The notes beneath the pieces are model-generated. The model was not told the DNA's origin and ran no database searches. It saw nothing but the letters and a program-made list of their open reading frames with translations. From DASVBJ01 sp036375895 (GTDB lineage Bacteria > Actinomycetota > Actinomycetes > JACCUZ01), in NCBI GenBank assembly GCA_036375895.1, contig DASVBJ010000379.1:1-18673 (forward strand): DNA of 18,673 nt, in the 5' to 3' direction. Numbering within the stretch: position 1 is the stretch's first letter; each line of letters starts with the position of its first letter. A program made the translations under genes and the position numbers. Below, in pieces: positions 7,364-14,606 of the stretch.

Positions 7364-7511
7364 AACGAAACCGTCACGTGTGGGACCAATCGCCTAATGG
7401 TGCAAACCCTGTTCAACTACGCCCGGTATGCGCCTGTTTACACAGGGTTGAAATATTCGCTGGTCTGTCCGGTCTGCCCCGATTCGATCCCCACCCCTGC
7501 CGGAGCGGTTG
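7364..7511. promoter_or_regulatory. Intergenic region upstream of the M23 gene with an inverted repeat
   Basis: 148 nt separate the stop of the alpha/beta hydrolase from the M23 start; both genes are on the minus strand. The stretch is visibly richer in A/T than its flanks (for example GAAATATTCG at 7450-7459). An 8-bp perfect inverted repeat, AACCCTGT (7405-7412) and ACAGGGTT (7442-7449), has a 29-nt spacer. Its arms continue imperfectly (CAAC against GTTTAC). It may be an operator, a leader RNA stem or the hydrolase terminator. I cannot assign a promoter with confidence. Confidence 0.4.
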
Positions 7512-8444
7512 CTACCCGCTGGCTGGGCGCCTGACACCCGCCTCGCGGGGGGTCGCCTCGCGCTCCGCGGGCCGGTCGCTGGCGATCGAGGTCACTCCGG
7601 GCGTGACCGTCGCGCCGTCGGCGTCGAGGTGGGCGAGCGTCATGCTGATCTCGTGCACGGCGCGCCGGTTGATCGGCAGCGACATGTGCCCGACACCGCG
7701 GATGAGCACGTTGCGCGCCTGCAGGTCGGGGTGGTCGACCCGCGCGGCGGTCTTGGGCACGATCAGCTGGTCGAGATCGCTCCAGACCGCGAGGAAACGG
7801 GTGCGACAGCCCGGGGCGGGGCTGCGCAGCTCGGCGACGACGTCGCTGCCCGGCCGGAGGTGCCCGCCCAGCCGGCGGGGCACCAGGTGCGCGGGCAGCG
7901 TGCCGCCGTGCGGGGTGCCGAGCGTCACCAGGGTGTGCACCCGGGCGTCGCCGCCCAGCCGCTGCACGTAGTAGCGGGCGATGACGCCGCCCATGCTGTG
8001 GCCGATCACGTGGATGCGCTCGTAGCCGGTCTCGGCGCAGAGCAGCTCGACGCGGGCCGCCAGGCTCTCGGCGGCCGCGCGGACGTCGCCGGTGAGCGGG
8101 TGGTAGTTCAGGGCCAGCACCCGGCCGAACCCGCGGCGCCGCAGTCCGCGGCGCAGCAGCGTGAAGATCGATCGGTTGTCGACCATGCCGTGGATCAGCA
8201 GGATCGGGGTGCCGGCCGCCTCGATGTCCCCGATGAGCAGGCCGCGCTGCACGGGGGAGAGGCCGGTCAGGTCGCGCGGCTCCTCGTGCCGCGCCTTCTC
8301 CGCGAGGACCCCGAGCGGATACGTCGCCACGTGCGCCGTCACCCAGGCCGCCTCGACCGCCACGCCCAGGACGCCTGCAGGTGACAGCAGGCTGGAGGCT
8401 CCACGGCGTACGGTCGCGTGCGCCCGCCGAATCCGGTGGTGCAC
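7512..8444 (-). CDS. Alpha/beta-fold hydrolase, lipase/esterase-like
   Basis: 310-aa protein of the triacylglycerol lipase/PGAP1-like group of alpha/beta hydrolases. Seen: oxyanion-hole segment ILLIHGM (81-87), nucleophile elbow GHSMGG with Ser150, GTPHGG at 176-181, WSDLDQLIVP with the likely acid Asp225, and VGHMSLP with the catalytic His253. A hydrophobic stretch at about 18-48 (LLSPAGVLGVAVEAAW onward) may anchor it in the membrane. The C-terminal 40 residues are low-complexity. The start is GTG at 8444, supported by AGGAGAGGAG 5 nt upstream on the minus strand. It is divergent from the B12-binding gene. The substrate is probably a lipid or ester, but the sequence does not say which. Confidence 0.87.
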   Translation of the reverse strand: MHHRIRRAHATVRRGASSLLSPAGVLGVAVEAAWVTAHVATYPLGVLAEKARHEEPRDLTGLSPVQRGLLIGDIEAAGTPILLIHGMVDNRSIFTLLRRGLRRRGFGRVLALNYHPLTGDVRAAAESLAARVELLCAETGYERIHVIGHSMGGVIARYYVQRLGGDARVHTLVTLGTPHGGTLPAHLVPRRLGGHLRPGSDVVAELRSPAPGCRTRFLAVWSDLDQLIVPKTAARVDHPDLQARNVLIRGVGHMSLPINRRAVHEISMTLAHLDADGATVTPGVTSIASDRPAEREATPREAGVRRPASG

Positions 8445-8487
8445 AAGCGCTCCTCTCCTCGGGCCGACATCGGCGGGTGCCGGTCGA

Positions 8488-8493
8488 AACCTA
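8488..8493 (-). promoter_or_regulatory. Candidate -10 box (TAGGTT) for the alpha/beta hydrolase
   Basis: On the minus strand TAGGTT (bases 8493 to 8488) fits TANNNT and lies 43 nt upstream of the GTG start, leaving room for the strong ribosome-binding site. No recognisable -35. Confidence 0.25.
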
Positions 8494-8547
8494 ATGTCGC
8501 CTTACCCCGCATCGGAGACAGAAACGCGGGGCGTCTCGCGGTTCGGT

Positions 8548-8553
8548 TACGCT
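8548..8553 (+). promoter_or_regulatory. Candidate -10 box (TACGCT) for the B12-binding subunit gene
   Basis: TACGCT fits TANNNT and lies 43 nt before the ATG at 8597, with GAGGAGG at 8584-8590 as ribosome-binding site in between. No clear -35. A short inverted repeat, CCCCGC (8505-8510) with GCGGGG (8526-8531), lies just upstream and might be an operator. Confidence 0.3.
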
Positions 8554-8596
8554 TCCGCCCGTCCCGGAGGCGAACCGGGGCACGAGGAGGCACGAG

Positions 8597-8998
8597 ATGT
8601 CAGCGTCGGGTCCGATCCGGGTGGTCGTGGCCAAGCCGGGTCTGGACGGTCATGACCGCGGCGCGAAGGTCGTCGCCCGTGCACTGCGCGACGCGGGCGT
8701 CGAGGTCATCTACACCGGCCTGCACCAGACCCCTGAGCAGATCGTCGAGACGGCGATCCAGGAGGACGCGGACGCGGTCGGCCTGTCCGTGCTCTCCGGC
8801 GCGCACATGACGCTCTTCGCCCGCGTGATCGAGCTGCTGGCCGAGCGCGAGGCGAGCGACATCAAGGTCTTCGGCGGTGGCATCATCCCCGAGGCCGACA
8901 TGCCCGAGCTCGAGCGAATGGGTGTCGCCAAGGTCTTCACGCCGGGCGCCACGACCACCGAGATCATCGACTGGGTGCGCGCCAACCTCGGCGGCTGA
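8597..8998 (+). CDS. Stand-alone cobalamin-binding acyl-CoA mutase small subunit (IcmB-like)
   Basis: 133-aa protein consisting only of the B12-binding Rossmann-like domain found at the C-terminus of methylmalonyl-CoA mutases. The base-off/His-on signature DGHDRG is seen at residues 17-22 (Asp17, His19, Gly22). It is followed by the SVLSGAH segment and the FGGGIIP loop, both of which cradle the cofactor tail. Size and sequence resemble, from memory, the small subunits of isobutyryl-CoA mutase (IcmB) and 2-hydroxyisobutyryl-CoA mutase (HcmB) more than a methylmalonyl-CoA mutase fragment. Such proteins need a separate catalytic large subunit, which is not in this window. The ATG is set by GAGGAGG 6 nt upstream. 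A strong hairpin follows. Products of these mutases feed toward succinyl-CoA, the substrate of the sucCD genes 2 kb away. Confidence 0.88.
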   Translation: MSASGPIRVVVAKPGLDGHDRGAKVVARALRDAGVEVIYTGLHQTPEQIVETAIQEDADAVGLSVLSGAHMTLFARVIELLAEREASDIKVFGGGIIPEADMPELERMGVAKVFTPGATTTEIIDWVRANLGG

Positions 8999-9015
8999 CC
9001 CTCGCGGGATGGGTC

Positions 9016-9051
9016 GGCCCGGCCACACCCCCCGATAGGAGTGGCCGGGCC
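9016..9051. terminator. Bidirectional hairpin terminator between B12-binding and CocE-type genes
   Basis: GGCCCGGCCAC (9016-9026) pairs perfectly over 11 bp with GTGGCCGGGCC (9041-9051) around a 14-nt loop. It lies 17 nt after the B12-binding gene stop and 30 nt beyond the stop of the convergent hydrolase. There is no T-run. Confidence 0.65.
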
Positions 9052-9081
9052 AGTCCGGTCCCGCGCGAAGGAGGCAGTCCT

Positions 9082-10902
9082 CTAGCGGGCCCGGACGTCG
9101 GTCCCGAGCACCGGCAGGCCGAGCCGGCCGGGCGCGTCGGGCGTGGTGAGGACGGTCACCGGCGTCACGACCTTGTTGTTGCGGTAGGCCGCGTCGGTCG
9201 CCGCGACGACGACCTCGATGCGGTGTCCGGCCTGGTAGCGGTGCACGACGCCCGGCAGCTCGATGTGGACCGGCTGGCGCACGTCCCTCACCCGGGTCGG
9301 GGAGATGAGCCGGTGCACGAGCTCGACCGAGCCGTCCGGCGCCACGTCGTAGATCTTCGCGAACAGCAGCAGCTGGCCGGCCGGCCCGGCTCCCTGGGTC
9401 TGCTCGGCGACCGGGGACGACAGCCGCAGGTCCAGCGTCGGGACGCCCACCGAGACGACGTCCTCCGCCAGCGGCTGCGTCTGCCACGACGCGAAGGTGC
9501 CCGGGGTGTCGTACGGCGGGGTCACGCCGTCCGGGACCTGTCCGCCCTGCAGCGCCGAGGTCTCGCTGTAGCTCGTCGGCGTCTCGCCGGCGAGGTTGGC
9601 GTACGTCGAGCTGCCGGCCTGCACCGCCTTCCGTGACGTCACCAGGGCGTCCGTCCCGGACAGGTAGAGCGGCTGCACGTCGCCGACCGGGTAGGCGTCG
9701 GCGGTGCCGTAGGCGGGCGTCGCGATCCCGTCGTACGTCACCCAGTCGCGGAAGTAGGCGAGCTCCGGGCCGGTGTCGACCGCGGCGTCCTTCAGGTAGT
9801 GGTCGAACCAGTCACCGATCCGTCGCCCCTCGTACGTGGCCTCGGGGTGGGCCATGTCCAGCTCGCCCGGTGCGGGGGTGCCGCCGCCGCTGTGGCCCCA
9901 CGACTGCCAGATCATCTTCGTCTCGGTGCCCTGGGCCTGCAGCGCCCGGTAGGTCGCGATGGCCTCCTGCAGGTTGAACAGGGTGTCGTTCTCGCCCTGC
10001 ACCAGCAGCGTCGGCACGCGCACCTTCTCGACGTACGACGTGACGCTGGCGTGTCGCGCGAAGTCGGTCGTGCTGATCGTCGGGTAGCCCATCGTGTCCA
10101 TCTGCGCCTTGGCCACGCAGGCCTGGTCGGCGAAGTTCGGGCAGCCCACGTTCCGGGACGGGTCGGTCGAGGCGTACTCCACGCCGTCCGCGATGCCGAC
10201 GCCGAAGAACAGGCTGGTCCAGCCGACCTTCTCGGTGCCGGGCGTGCGGGTGGTGACGCCGCGGGCGAAGTCCGTGTTGTTCGGTGCGAGCGAGTAGGAC
10301 AGGTCGTTCCAGGTGATGATCGGCACGATCGTGTCGACGCGGGGGTCGACCGACGCCGCCGCGAACTGCACCTGGCCGCCGTAGGAGCCGCCCACCATGC
10401 CCACGCGGGGGTCGTCGGGACGGGCGGTGCCGGCGTGGTCCGTGGCGTCGCGGCGGACGTAGTCGACCCGGGTCCCGTCGTTCGCCGGCTTGCTGCCGCC
10501 CAGGAAGCTCACCAGCTGGCTGGCCGCCTTGCCGTCGAAGTCGGGGTCGTCGAGGGTGATCTTGCAGTCCGACCCGCCGAAGCCGAGCCCCGAGTAGGAC
10601 AGCACCACGTAGCCGCGCTCCCCGAACGACTGGCCGATCCCGGCCTGGTCGTCCTTCGACCCGCCGAAGCCGTTGGTGGTGAGGATGGCGGGTGCCGGCG
10701 TGGCCGCGGTGGCGGTCTCCGGCCGGTACAGGTCGAAGACGATCGTGCACGTCTGGTCGTCGTGCGGCCCGACGACGACGTCTATCTCGTGGGTCGTCCT
10801 CGTCACCGTCGTCGCCGCCGAGGCGCCGGGGGCGACGAGCAGACCTGCCAGGGTGGCGAGGGCTGCCAGGGTGCTGAGAACGGCGAGCACGGTGCGGCGC
10901 AC
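9082..10902 (-). CDS. Secreted CocE/NonD (S15-type) alpha/beta hydrolase, X-Pro dipeptidyl-peptidase-like
   Basis: 606-aa protein. Residues 1-29 are a signal peptide ending ASA-A. Residues about 40-360 form the alpha/beta hydrolase domain with nucleophile motif GGSYGG (Ser173), acid GENDTLF (Asp306) and SWGHSGG (His337), so the triad is complete. An inserted region at about 195-290 carries several polar loops and Cys residues. From about residue 390 the C-terminal jelly-roll of the CocE/PepX family follows (VGVPTLDLRLS, ELVHRLISPTRVRD, VHIELPGVVHRYQAGHRIEVVV). Family members hydrolyse X-Pro dipeptides, acyl-amino acids or esters; the substrate here is not evident. The start is GTG at 10902 with AGGAGG 4 nt upstream on the minus strand. 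The product is probably exported and soluble. It is divergent from sucC. Confidence 0.9.
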   Translation of the reverse strand: MRRTVLAVLSTLAALATLAGLLVAPGASAATTVTRTTHEIDVVVGPHDDQTCTIVFDLYRPETATAATPAPAILTTNGFGGSKDDQAGIGQSFGERGYVVLSYSGLGFGGSDCKITLDDPDFDGKAASQLVSFLGGSKPANDGTRVDYVRRDATDHAGTARPDDPRVGMVGGSYGGQVQFAAASVDPRVDTIVPIITWNDLSYSLAPNNTDFARGVTTRTPGTEKVGWTSLFFGVGIADGVEYASTDPSRNVGCPNFADQACVAKAQMDTMGYPTISTTDFARHASVTSYVEKVRVPTLLVQGENDTLFNLQEAIATYRALQAQGTETKMIWQSWGHSGGGTPAPGELDMAHPEATYEGRRIGDWFDHYLKDAAVDTGPELAYFRDWVTYDGIATPAYGTADAYPVGDVQPLYLSGTDALVTSRKAVQAGSSTYANLAGETPTSYSETSALQGGQVPDGVTPPYDTPGTFASWQTQPLAEDVVSVGVPTLDLRLSSPVAEQTQGAGPAGQLLLFAKIYDVAPDGSVELVHRLISPTRVRDVRQPVHIELPGVVHRYQAGHRIEVVVAATDAAYRNNKVVTPVTVLTTPDAPGRLGLPVLGTDVRAR

Positions 10903-11014
10903 GGGGCCTCCTGGGGCTCGGGGTCCCCCTGTTCAACGCGACCGGCGGGCGCAGGTTACGGCCGGGTCACGGCCGGGCGACGGGGCCGGGTCGGGACGAT
11001 CTGGTGCTCGCGGC

Positions 11015-11020
11015 TACAGT
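11015..11020 (+). promoter_or_regulatory. Candidate -10 box (TACAGT) for sucCD
   Basis: TACAGT is a good TANNNT box in the 189-nt divergent region between the secreted hydrolase and sucC. A start of transcription near 11027 would give a leader of about 65 nt. The -35 position reads roughly CGGGAC, a weak match. Confidence 0.45.
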
Positions 11021-11021
11021 C

Positions 11022-11059
11022 GCCAGAGCGCGCCCGCGGGCTTCGGCCCGGGCGCTGGC
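11022..11059 (+). promoter_or_regulatory. Leader hairpin with TTCG tetraloop upstream of sucC
   Basis: Within the predicted sucC leader, GGGC-TTCG-GCCC (11038-11049) forms a UUCG-capped stem. The outer arms GCCAG (11022-11026) and CTGGC (11055-11059) also pair, giving an imperfect longer stem. It ends 33 nt before the GTG start. Its function is unknown; it could be an mRNA-stability or attenuation element. Confidence 0.35.
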
Positions 11060-11091
11060 TTCCGGACGACTCCGACGAGGACGGACTGACC

Positions 11092-12267
11092 GTGGACCTG
11101 TTCGAGTACCAGGCGAGGGACCTCTTCGCCAAGCACGGCGTGCCAGTGCTGGACGGCGCGGTCGCCGAGACCCCCGACGAGGCGCGGGCGGCCGCGGAGC
11201 GACTTGGCGGTGGCCGCGTGGTCGTCAAGGCCCAGGTCAAGACCGGCGGTCGGGGCAAGGCCGGCGGCGTGAAGCTCGCCGACGACCCCGCCGGCGCGGC
11301 GGAGGTCGCCGGCCAGATCCTCGGCATGGACATCAAGGGCCACACCGTGCACCGGGTGATGCTCGCGCCGGCCGCGTCGATCGAGGATGAGTACTACTTC
11401 TCGGTCCTGCTCGACCGGGCCAACCGCACCTACCTCGCCATGGCCTCCCGCGAGGGCGGCATGGAGATCGAGCAGCTCGCCGTCGAGAAGCCCGAGGCGC
11501 TCGCCCGCGTCGCGGTGGACGCCCTGACCGGCATCGACGAGGCCAAGGCCCGCGAGATCGTGGCCAAGGGCGGCTTCCCCGACGACGTCGCGGACCAGGT
11601 CGTGGCCGCCGTGCTGAAGCTCTGGGACGTCTTCGTCAAGGAGGACGCCACGCTGGTCGAGGTCAACCCGATGGCCAAGACCGGCGACGGCCGCGTGCTC
11701 GCCATCGACGGCAAGGTCACCCTCGACGACAACGCCGAGTTCCGCCAGGCCGAGCACGCGTCGCTCGCCGACGAGCGCTCCACCGACCCGCTCGAGGCCA
11801 AGGCCAAGGAGAAGGACCTCAACTACGTCAAGCTCGACGGTGAGGTCGGCATCATCGGCAACGGTGCCGGGCTGGTCATGAGCACCCTCGACGTCGTCGC
11901 GTACGCCGGCGAGGAGTTCGGTGGCGTCAAGCCGGCGAACTTCCTCGACATCGGCGGCGGCGCCTCCGCCGAGGTGATGGCCAACGGACTCGACATCATC
12001 CTGGGCGACCCGGCCGTGAAGTCGGTCTTCGTCAACGTGTTCGGCGGCATCACCGCCTGCGACGAGGTGGCCAACGGCATCGTGCAGGCGCTGGAGCTGC
12101 TGAAGTCACGGGGCGACGCGATCGGCAAGCCCCTCGTCGTACGCCTTGACGGCAACAACGCCGACGAGGGCAGGCGGATCCTCGACGAGGCGGAGCACGA
12201 CGTCGTCGAGATGGTCGACACGATGGACGGCGCGGCCCGGCGGGCCGCCGAGCTGGCAGCGAAGTAA
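11092..12267 (+). CDS. sucC: Succinate--CoA ligase (ADP-forming) subunit beta
   Basis: 391-aa TCA-cycle subunit that, with SucD, converts succinyl-CoA to succinate with nucleotide phosphorylation. The N-terminal ATP-grasp domain (about 1-230) shows LFEYQARDLF, VVVKAQVKTGGRGKAGGVKLA in two adjoining parts, GMDIKGHTVHRVM and LVEVNPMAKTGDG. The C-terminal CoA-ligase domain (about 240-391) shows GEVGIIGNGAGLVMSTLD, FLDIGGGASAEV, FVNVFGGITACDEVA and VVRLDGNNADEGRRIL. The frame stays open far upstream, but GTG at 11092 gives the universal start VDLFEYQ (read MDLFEYQ). Only a weak GAGG lies 11 nt upstream. sucD follows after 16 nt, so the two form one operon. The length is normal. Confidence 0.97.
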   Translation: MDLFEYQARDLFAKHGVPVLDGAVAETPDEARAAAERLGGGRVVVKAQVKTGGRGKAGGVKLADDPAGAAEVAGQILGMDIKGHTVHRVMLAPAASIEDEYYFSVLLDRANRTYLAMASREGGMEIEQLAVEKPEALARVAVDALTGIDEAKAREIVAKGGFPDDVADQVVAAVLKLWDVFVKEDATLVEVNPMAKTGDGRVLAIDGKVTLDDNAEFRQAEHASLADERSTDPLEAKAKEKDLNYVKLDGEVGIIGNGAGLVMSTLDVVAYAGEEFGGVKPANFLDIGGGASAEVMANGLDIILGDPAVKSVFVNVFGGITACDEVANGIVQALELLKSRGDAIGKPLVVRLDGNNADEGRRILDEAEHDVVEMVDTMDGAARRAAELAAK

Positions 12268-12283
12268 GGACGGGACGACACAC

Positions 12284-13168
12284 ATGGCCATCTGGCTCAC
12301 GAAGGACAGCAAGGTCGTCGTCCAGGGGATGACCGGCTCCGAGGGCAGCAAGCACACCCGGCGGATGCTCGCCTCCGGCACCCAGGTCGTCGGTGGCGTC
12401 AACCCGCGCAAGGCCGGCCAGCAGGTCGACTTCGACGGCACCAGCCTGCCGGTCTTCGCGACCGTCGGGGAGGCGATGAAGGAGACCGCCGCCGACGTGT
12501 CGGTCGTCTTCGTGCCGCCGGCCTTCACCAAGGACGCGGTGGTCGAGGCGGTCGACGCGCAGATCCCGCTCTGCGTCGTCATCACCGAGGGCATCCCGGT
12601 GCACGACACCGCGGCCTTCTTCCAGTACGCCGTGAACGCCGGCAGCACCCGCATCGTCGGGCCGAACTGCCCCGGCCTGATCAGCCCCGGTCAGTCGAAC
12701 GCCGGCATCATCCCCGCCGACATCACCAAGGGCGGACGCATCGGCCTGGTCAGCAAGTCGGGCACGCTGACCTACCAGATGATGTACGAGCTGCGCGACA
12801 TCGGCTTCTCCACGTGCGTCGGCATCGGCGGCGACCCGGTCATCGGCACGACCCACATCGACTGCCTCGAGGCGTTCGAGAACGACCCCGACACCGACGC
12901 CATCGTGATGATCGGCGAGATCGGCGGCGACGCGGAGGAGCGCGCGGCGGCCTACATCAAGGAGAAGGTCACCAAGCCGGTGGTCGGGTACGTCGCCGGC
13001 TTCACCGCACCCGAGGGCAAGACCATGGGCCACGCCGGGGCCATCGTGTCGGGCTCGTCCGGCACGGCGGCGGCCAAGCAGGAGGCCCTCGAGGCCGTCG
13101 GCGTCAAGGTCGGCAAGACGCCGTCGGAGACCGCCCGCCTCATGCGCGAGGTCATGACCTCCCGCTGA
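12284..13168 (+). CDS. sucD: Succinate--CoA ligase subunit alpha
   Basis: 294-aa partner of SucC that binds CoA and carries the phosphohistidine intermediate. Seen: VVVQGMTGSEGSKHTRRML (N-terminal CoA-binding Rossmann fold, about 9-27), VVFVPPAFTKDAV, NCPGLISPGQSNAGIIP (about 127-143), GLVSKSGTLTYQM, GIGGDPVIGTTHIDCLEAF (about 184-202), and GHAGAIVSGSSGTAAAKQEA with the active-site His250. The ATG at 12284 begins MAIWLTKDSKV, typical for the family. AAGGA lies 13 nt upstream, a poor spacing, so translation may depend on coupling with sucC. A near-perfect 18-bp stem follows the stop. Confidence 0.97.
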   Translation: MAIWLTKDSKVVVQGMTGSEGSKHTRRMLASGTQVVGGVNPRKAGQQVDFDGTSLPVFATVGEAMKETAADVSVVFVPPAFTKDAVVEAVDAQIPLCVVITEGIPVHDTAAFFQYAVNAGSTRIVGPNCPGLISPGQSNAGIIPADITKGGRIGLVSKSGTLTYQMMYELRDIGFSTCVGIGGDPVIGTTHIDCLEAFENDPDTDAIVMIGEIGGDAEERAAAYIKEKVTKPVVGYVAGFTAPEGKTMGHAGAIVSGSSGTAAAKQEALEAVGVKVGKTPSETARLMREVMTSR

Positions 13169-13177
13169 CCCGCGTCC

Positions 13178-13225
13178 GTACGGCGAGGGGCGGCCACCCG
13201 TGACGGGGGCCGCCCCTCGGCGTAC
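13178..13225 (+). terminator. Long hairpin terminator after sucCD
   Basis: The arms at 13178-13195 and 13208-13225 are 18 bp long and complementary at 17 positions; the core is GCGAGGGGCGGCC against GGCCGCCCCTCG. The loop is 12 nt. It begins 10 nt after the sucD stop. No T-run follows. Confidence 0.7.
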
Positions 13226-13238
13226 GACCAGCGTTTCC

Positions 13239-13294
13239 TCATGATCGGAGTGGAAACGGGTCGCGCTGCCTGCACGAAACCCCTCCGATCATGA
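13239..13294. repeat. Inverted repeat with 12-bp perfect arms between sucD and the sigma trio
   Basis: TCATGATCGGAG (13239-13250) is the exact reverse complement of CTCCGATCATGA (13283-13294), with a 32-nt spacer. An alternative, mutually exclusive stem pairs GTTTCC (13233-13238) with GGAAAC (13252-13257) around the left arm. The arms contain ATGATC and are less GC-rich than the flanking DNA. The right arm ends 19 nt from the stop of the minus-strand gene, so it may act as that gene's terminator; a REP-like dispersed repeat is another possibility. Confidence 0.7.
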
Positions 13295-13313
13295 AGAAGC
13301 GAGCAGCAGGCGG

Positions 13314-14606
13314 TCAGCCGGCCGTGGCGGCGGTGACCCGGTCGATCGCCGTGATCGCGGCGGCCGCGAAGCCGTCCAGGTTGCTGTCCTCGGCCCGCAA
13401 CATCCCGCGCAGGCCCACGACCACCACCACGTTGCCCGTCCGGCCGACGCCCACGACCTCGCCGTGGTACTCCGAGCCGGGGTCGGCGCCGAACTTGCTG
13501 GCAGTGAACCCGCTCGCACCTGCCTTCAGCGGCTGCAGCGGCTGCGGGTTCGCGCCGTCGTCGGCGCAGCCGCCCTGCAGCGCGGTGGCGGCCGTCTCGG
13601 CCTGGGCCGGGTCGGCGTACTCGCCCACCCACTCCCACATGAGCGCGTCCAGGTCGCTGGGGTAGGTGCGCAGCATCGCGTGCCGGGGGTCCGTGCCGAC
13701 GGGCAGCGACATCCGGCAGGCGGTGATGGCACGGTCGGACGCGTCGGCCGGGTCCGCCGGGTCGACGGTCTCGCCCACCGACCAGGTGTAGGGCTTGAGC
13801 GTCGGCAGGTCCGCGACGGGCAGCAGCGCGTCGGTCGTCAGCGTCGACGGTTGTGCGTCCGTGCCATCCGCGCCGATCCGGCCGGCCATCGTCTCGAGCA
13901 CCTTCGTCAGCGCCGAGGGCACATCGGCGTCCTGGCTGACGTTCACCGCGGACAGGACGCTGAGCAGACTGCCCTCCCGCACGACCAGCAGGGCCTCGTG
14001 GGCCACTGCCTCGCTGACGTCCGGCGAGGTCAGGGTGTGGTCGGCGTAGCGTCCCGGGCCGAGGTCTCTCGGCGCGGTCCCGGAGGTCTTCTGGTGCAAC
14101 CGACTCGGGCACGACGCGATCCACGAGTCCACCTGCGACTGGGCTTGCTGGGCCGCCGCCGCCGAGGGCATCCGCCACACGGCGTGCAGCGACGTGACCG
14201 GGTAGCGGTCCACGGCCTTCCCTGTGTAGGACGTCGCGCCCTCGGCGGCGGCACCGTCGATGCGCAGGCCCCGCAGGCACGAGCCGTCCTGGGCGTCGTC
14301 GACCGTCGCGGTGCGCGAGGCCACCGTGTAGGCGGGGTAGTAGTCCGGCAGCTCGTCGGCGGCGAGGAACGCGTCGCTCGGGACGCTCTGCGACGCCGGC
14401 GGCAGCCCCTCGTTGTCGTTGCCACCCAGGCCGGCGGAGATCCCGGCCACTGCGGCGACCGCGAGGAAGACCGCCGCGACCGAGCCGACGGCCTGCCGGC
14501 GGGTGCGCTGGTCGCCGCGCCGCCGGACGTTGCCGGCGTCGGCCAGGCCGACCCGGTCGGTGTCCGCCCGCAACGTCGTGAGCGTGTCGTGGAGCCGGTC
14601 AGACAT
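13314..14606 (-). CDS. Single-pass membrane protein with duplicated Cys-containing outer domain; probable partner of the adjacent sigma factor
   Basis: 430-aa protein that I do not recognise by name. Residues 1-38 are a short, charged cytoplasmic part; 39-60 are one hydrophobic helix (AAVFLAVAAVAGISAGL). Outside lie two related modules, about 80-245 and 260-428. Both open with an (L)xxxDLP-like start (FLAADELPDYY, LLPVADLPTLKPY), carry one Cys early and one about 50-56 residues later (Cys110/Cys166; Cys297/Cys347), and have a hydrophobic strand near the end (LLVVREGSLLSVLSAV; NVVVVVGLRGML). This resembles PknH-type extracellular sensor domains. The ATG at 14606 overlaps the last 8 nt of the sigma gene and has GGAGG 6 nt upstream, so the two are translationally coupled. 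An anti-sigma or sensor role is inferred from position; no ZAS zinc motif is seen. Confidence 0.8.
   Translation of the reverse strand: MSDRLHDTLTTLRADTDRVGLADAGNVRRRGDQRTRRQAVGSVAAVFLAVAAVAGISAGLGGNDNEGLPPASQSVPSDAFLAADELPDYYPAYTVASRTATVDDAQDGSCLRGLRIDGAAAEGATSYTGKAVDRYPVTSLHAVWRMPSAAAAQQAQSQVDSWIASCPSRLHQKTSGTAPRDLGPGRYADHTLTSPDVSEAVAHEALLVVREGSLLSVLSAVNVSQDADVPSALTKVLETMAGRIGADGTDAQPSTLTTDALLPVADLPTLKPYTWSVGETVDPADPADASDRAITACRMSLPVGTDPRHAMLRTYPSDLDALMWEWVGEYADPAQAETAATALQGGCADDGANPQPLQPLKAGASGFTASKFGADPGSEYHGEVVGVGRTGNVVVVVGLRGMLRAEDSNLDGFAAAAITAIDRVTAATAG

Noticed and set aside
7364..7511. c-di-AMP (ydaO-yuaA) riboswitch ahead of the M23 gene
   Set aside because: These riboswitches often precede wall hydrolases, but the hallmark segments (GGGGTGAATC and CCGNNTCCGTCAGCTAACC-like) are not found on the minus strand here.
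9799..11091. Upstream extension of the sucC frame to 822 codons
   Set aside because: The extension lies antisense to the CocE-type hydrolase and has no homology to SucC; the conserved start is at 11092.
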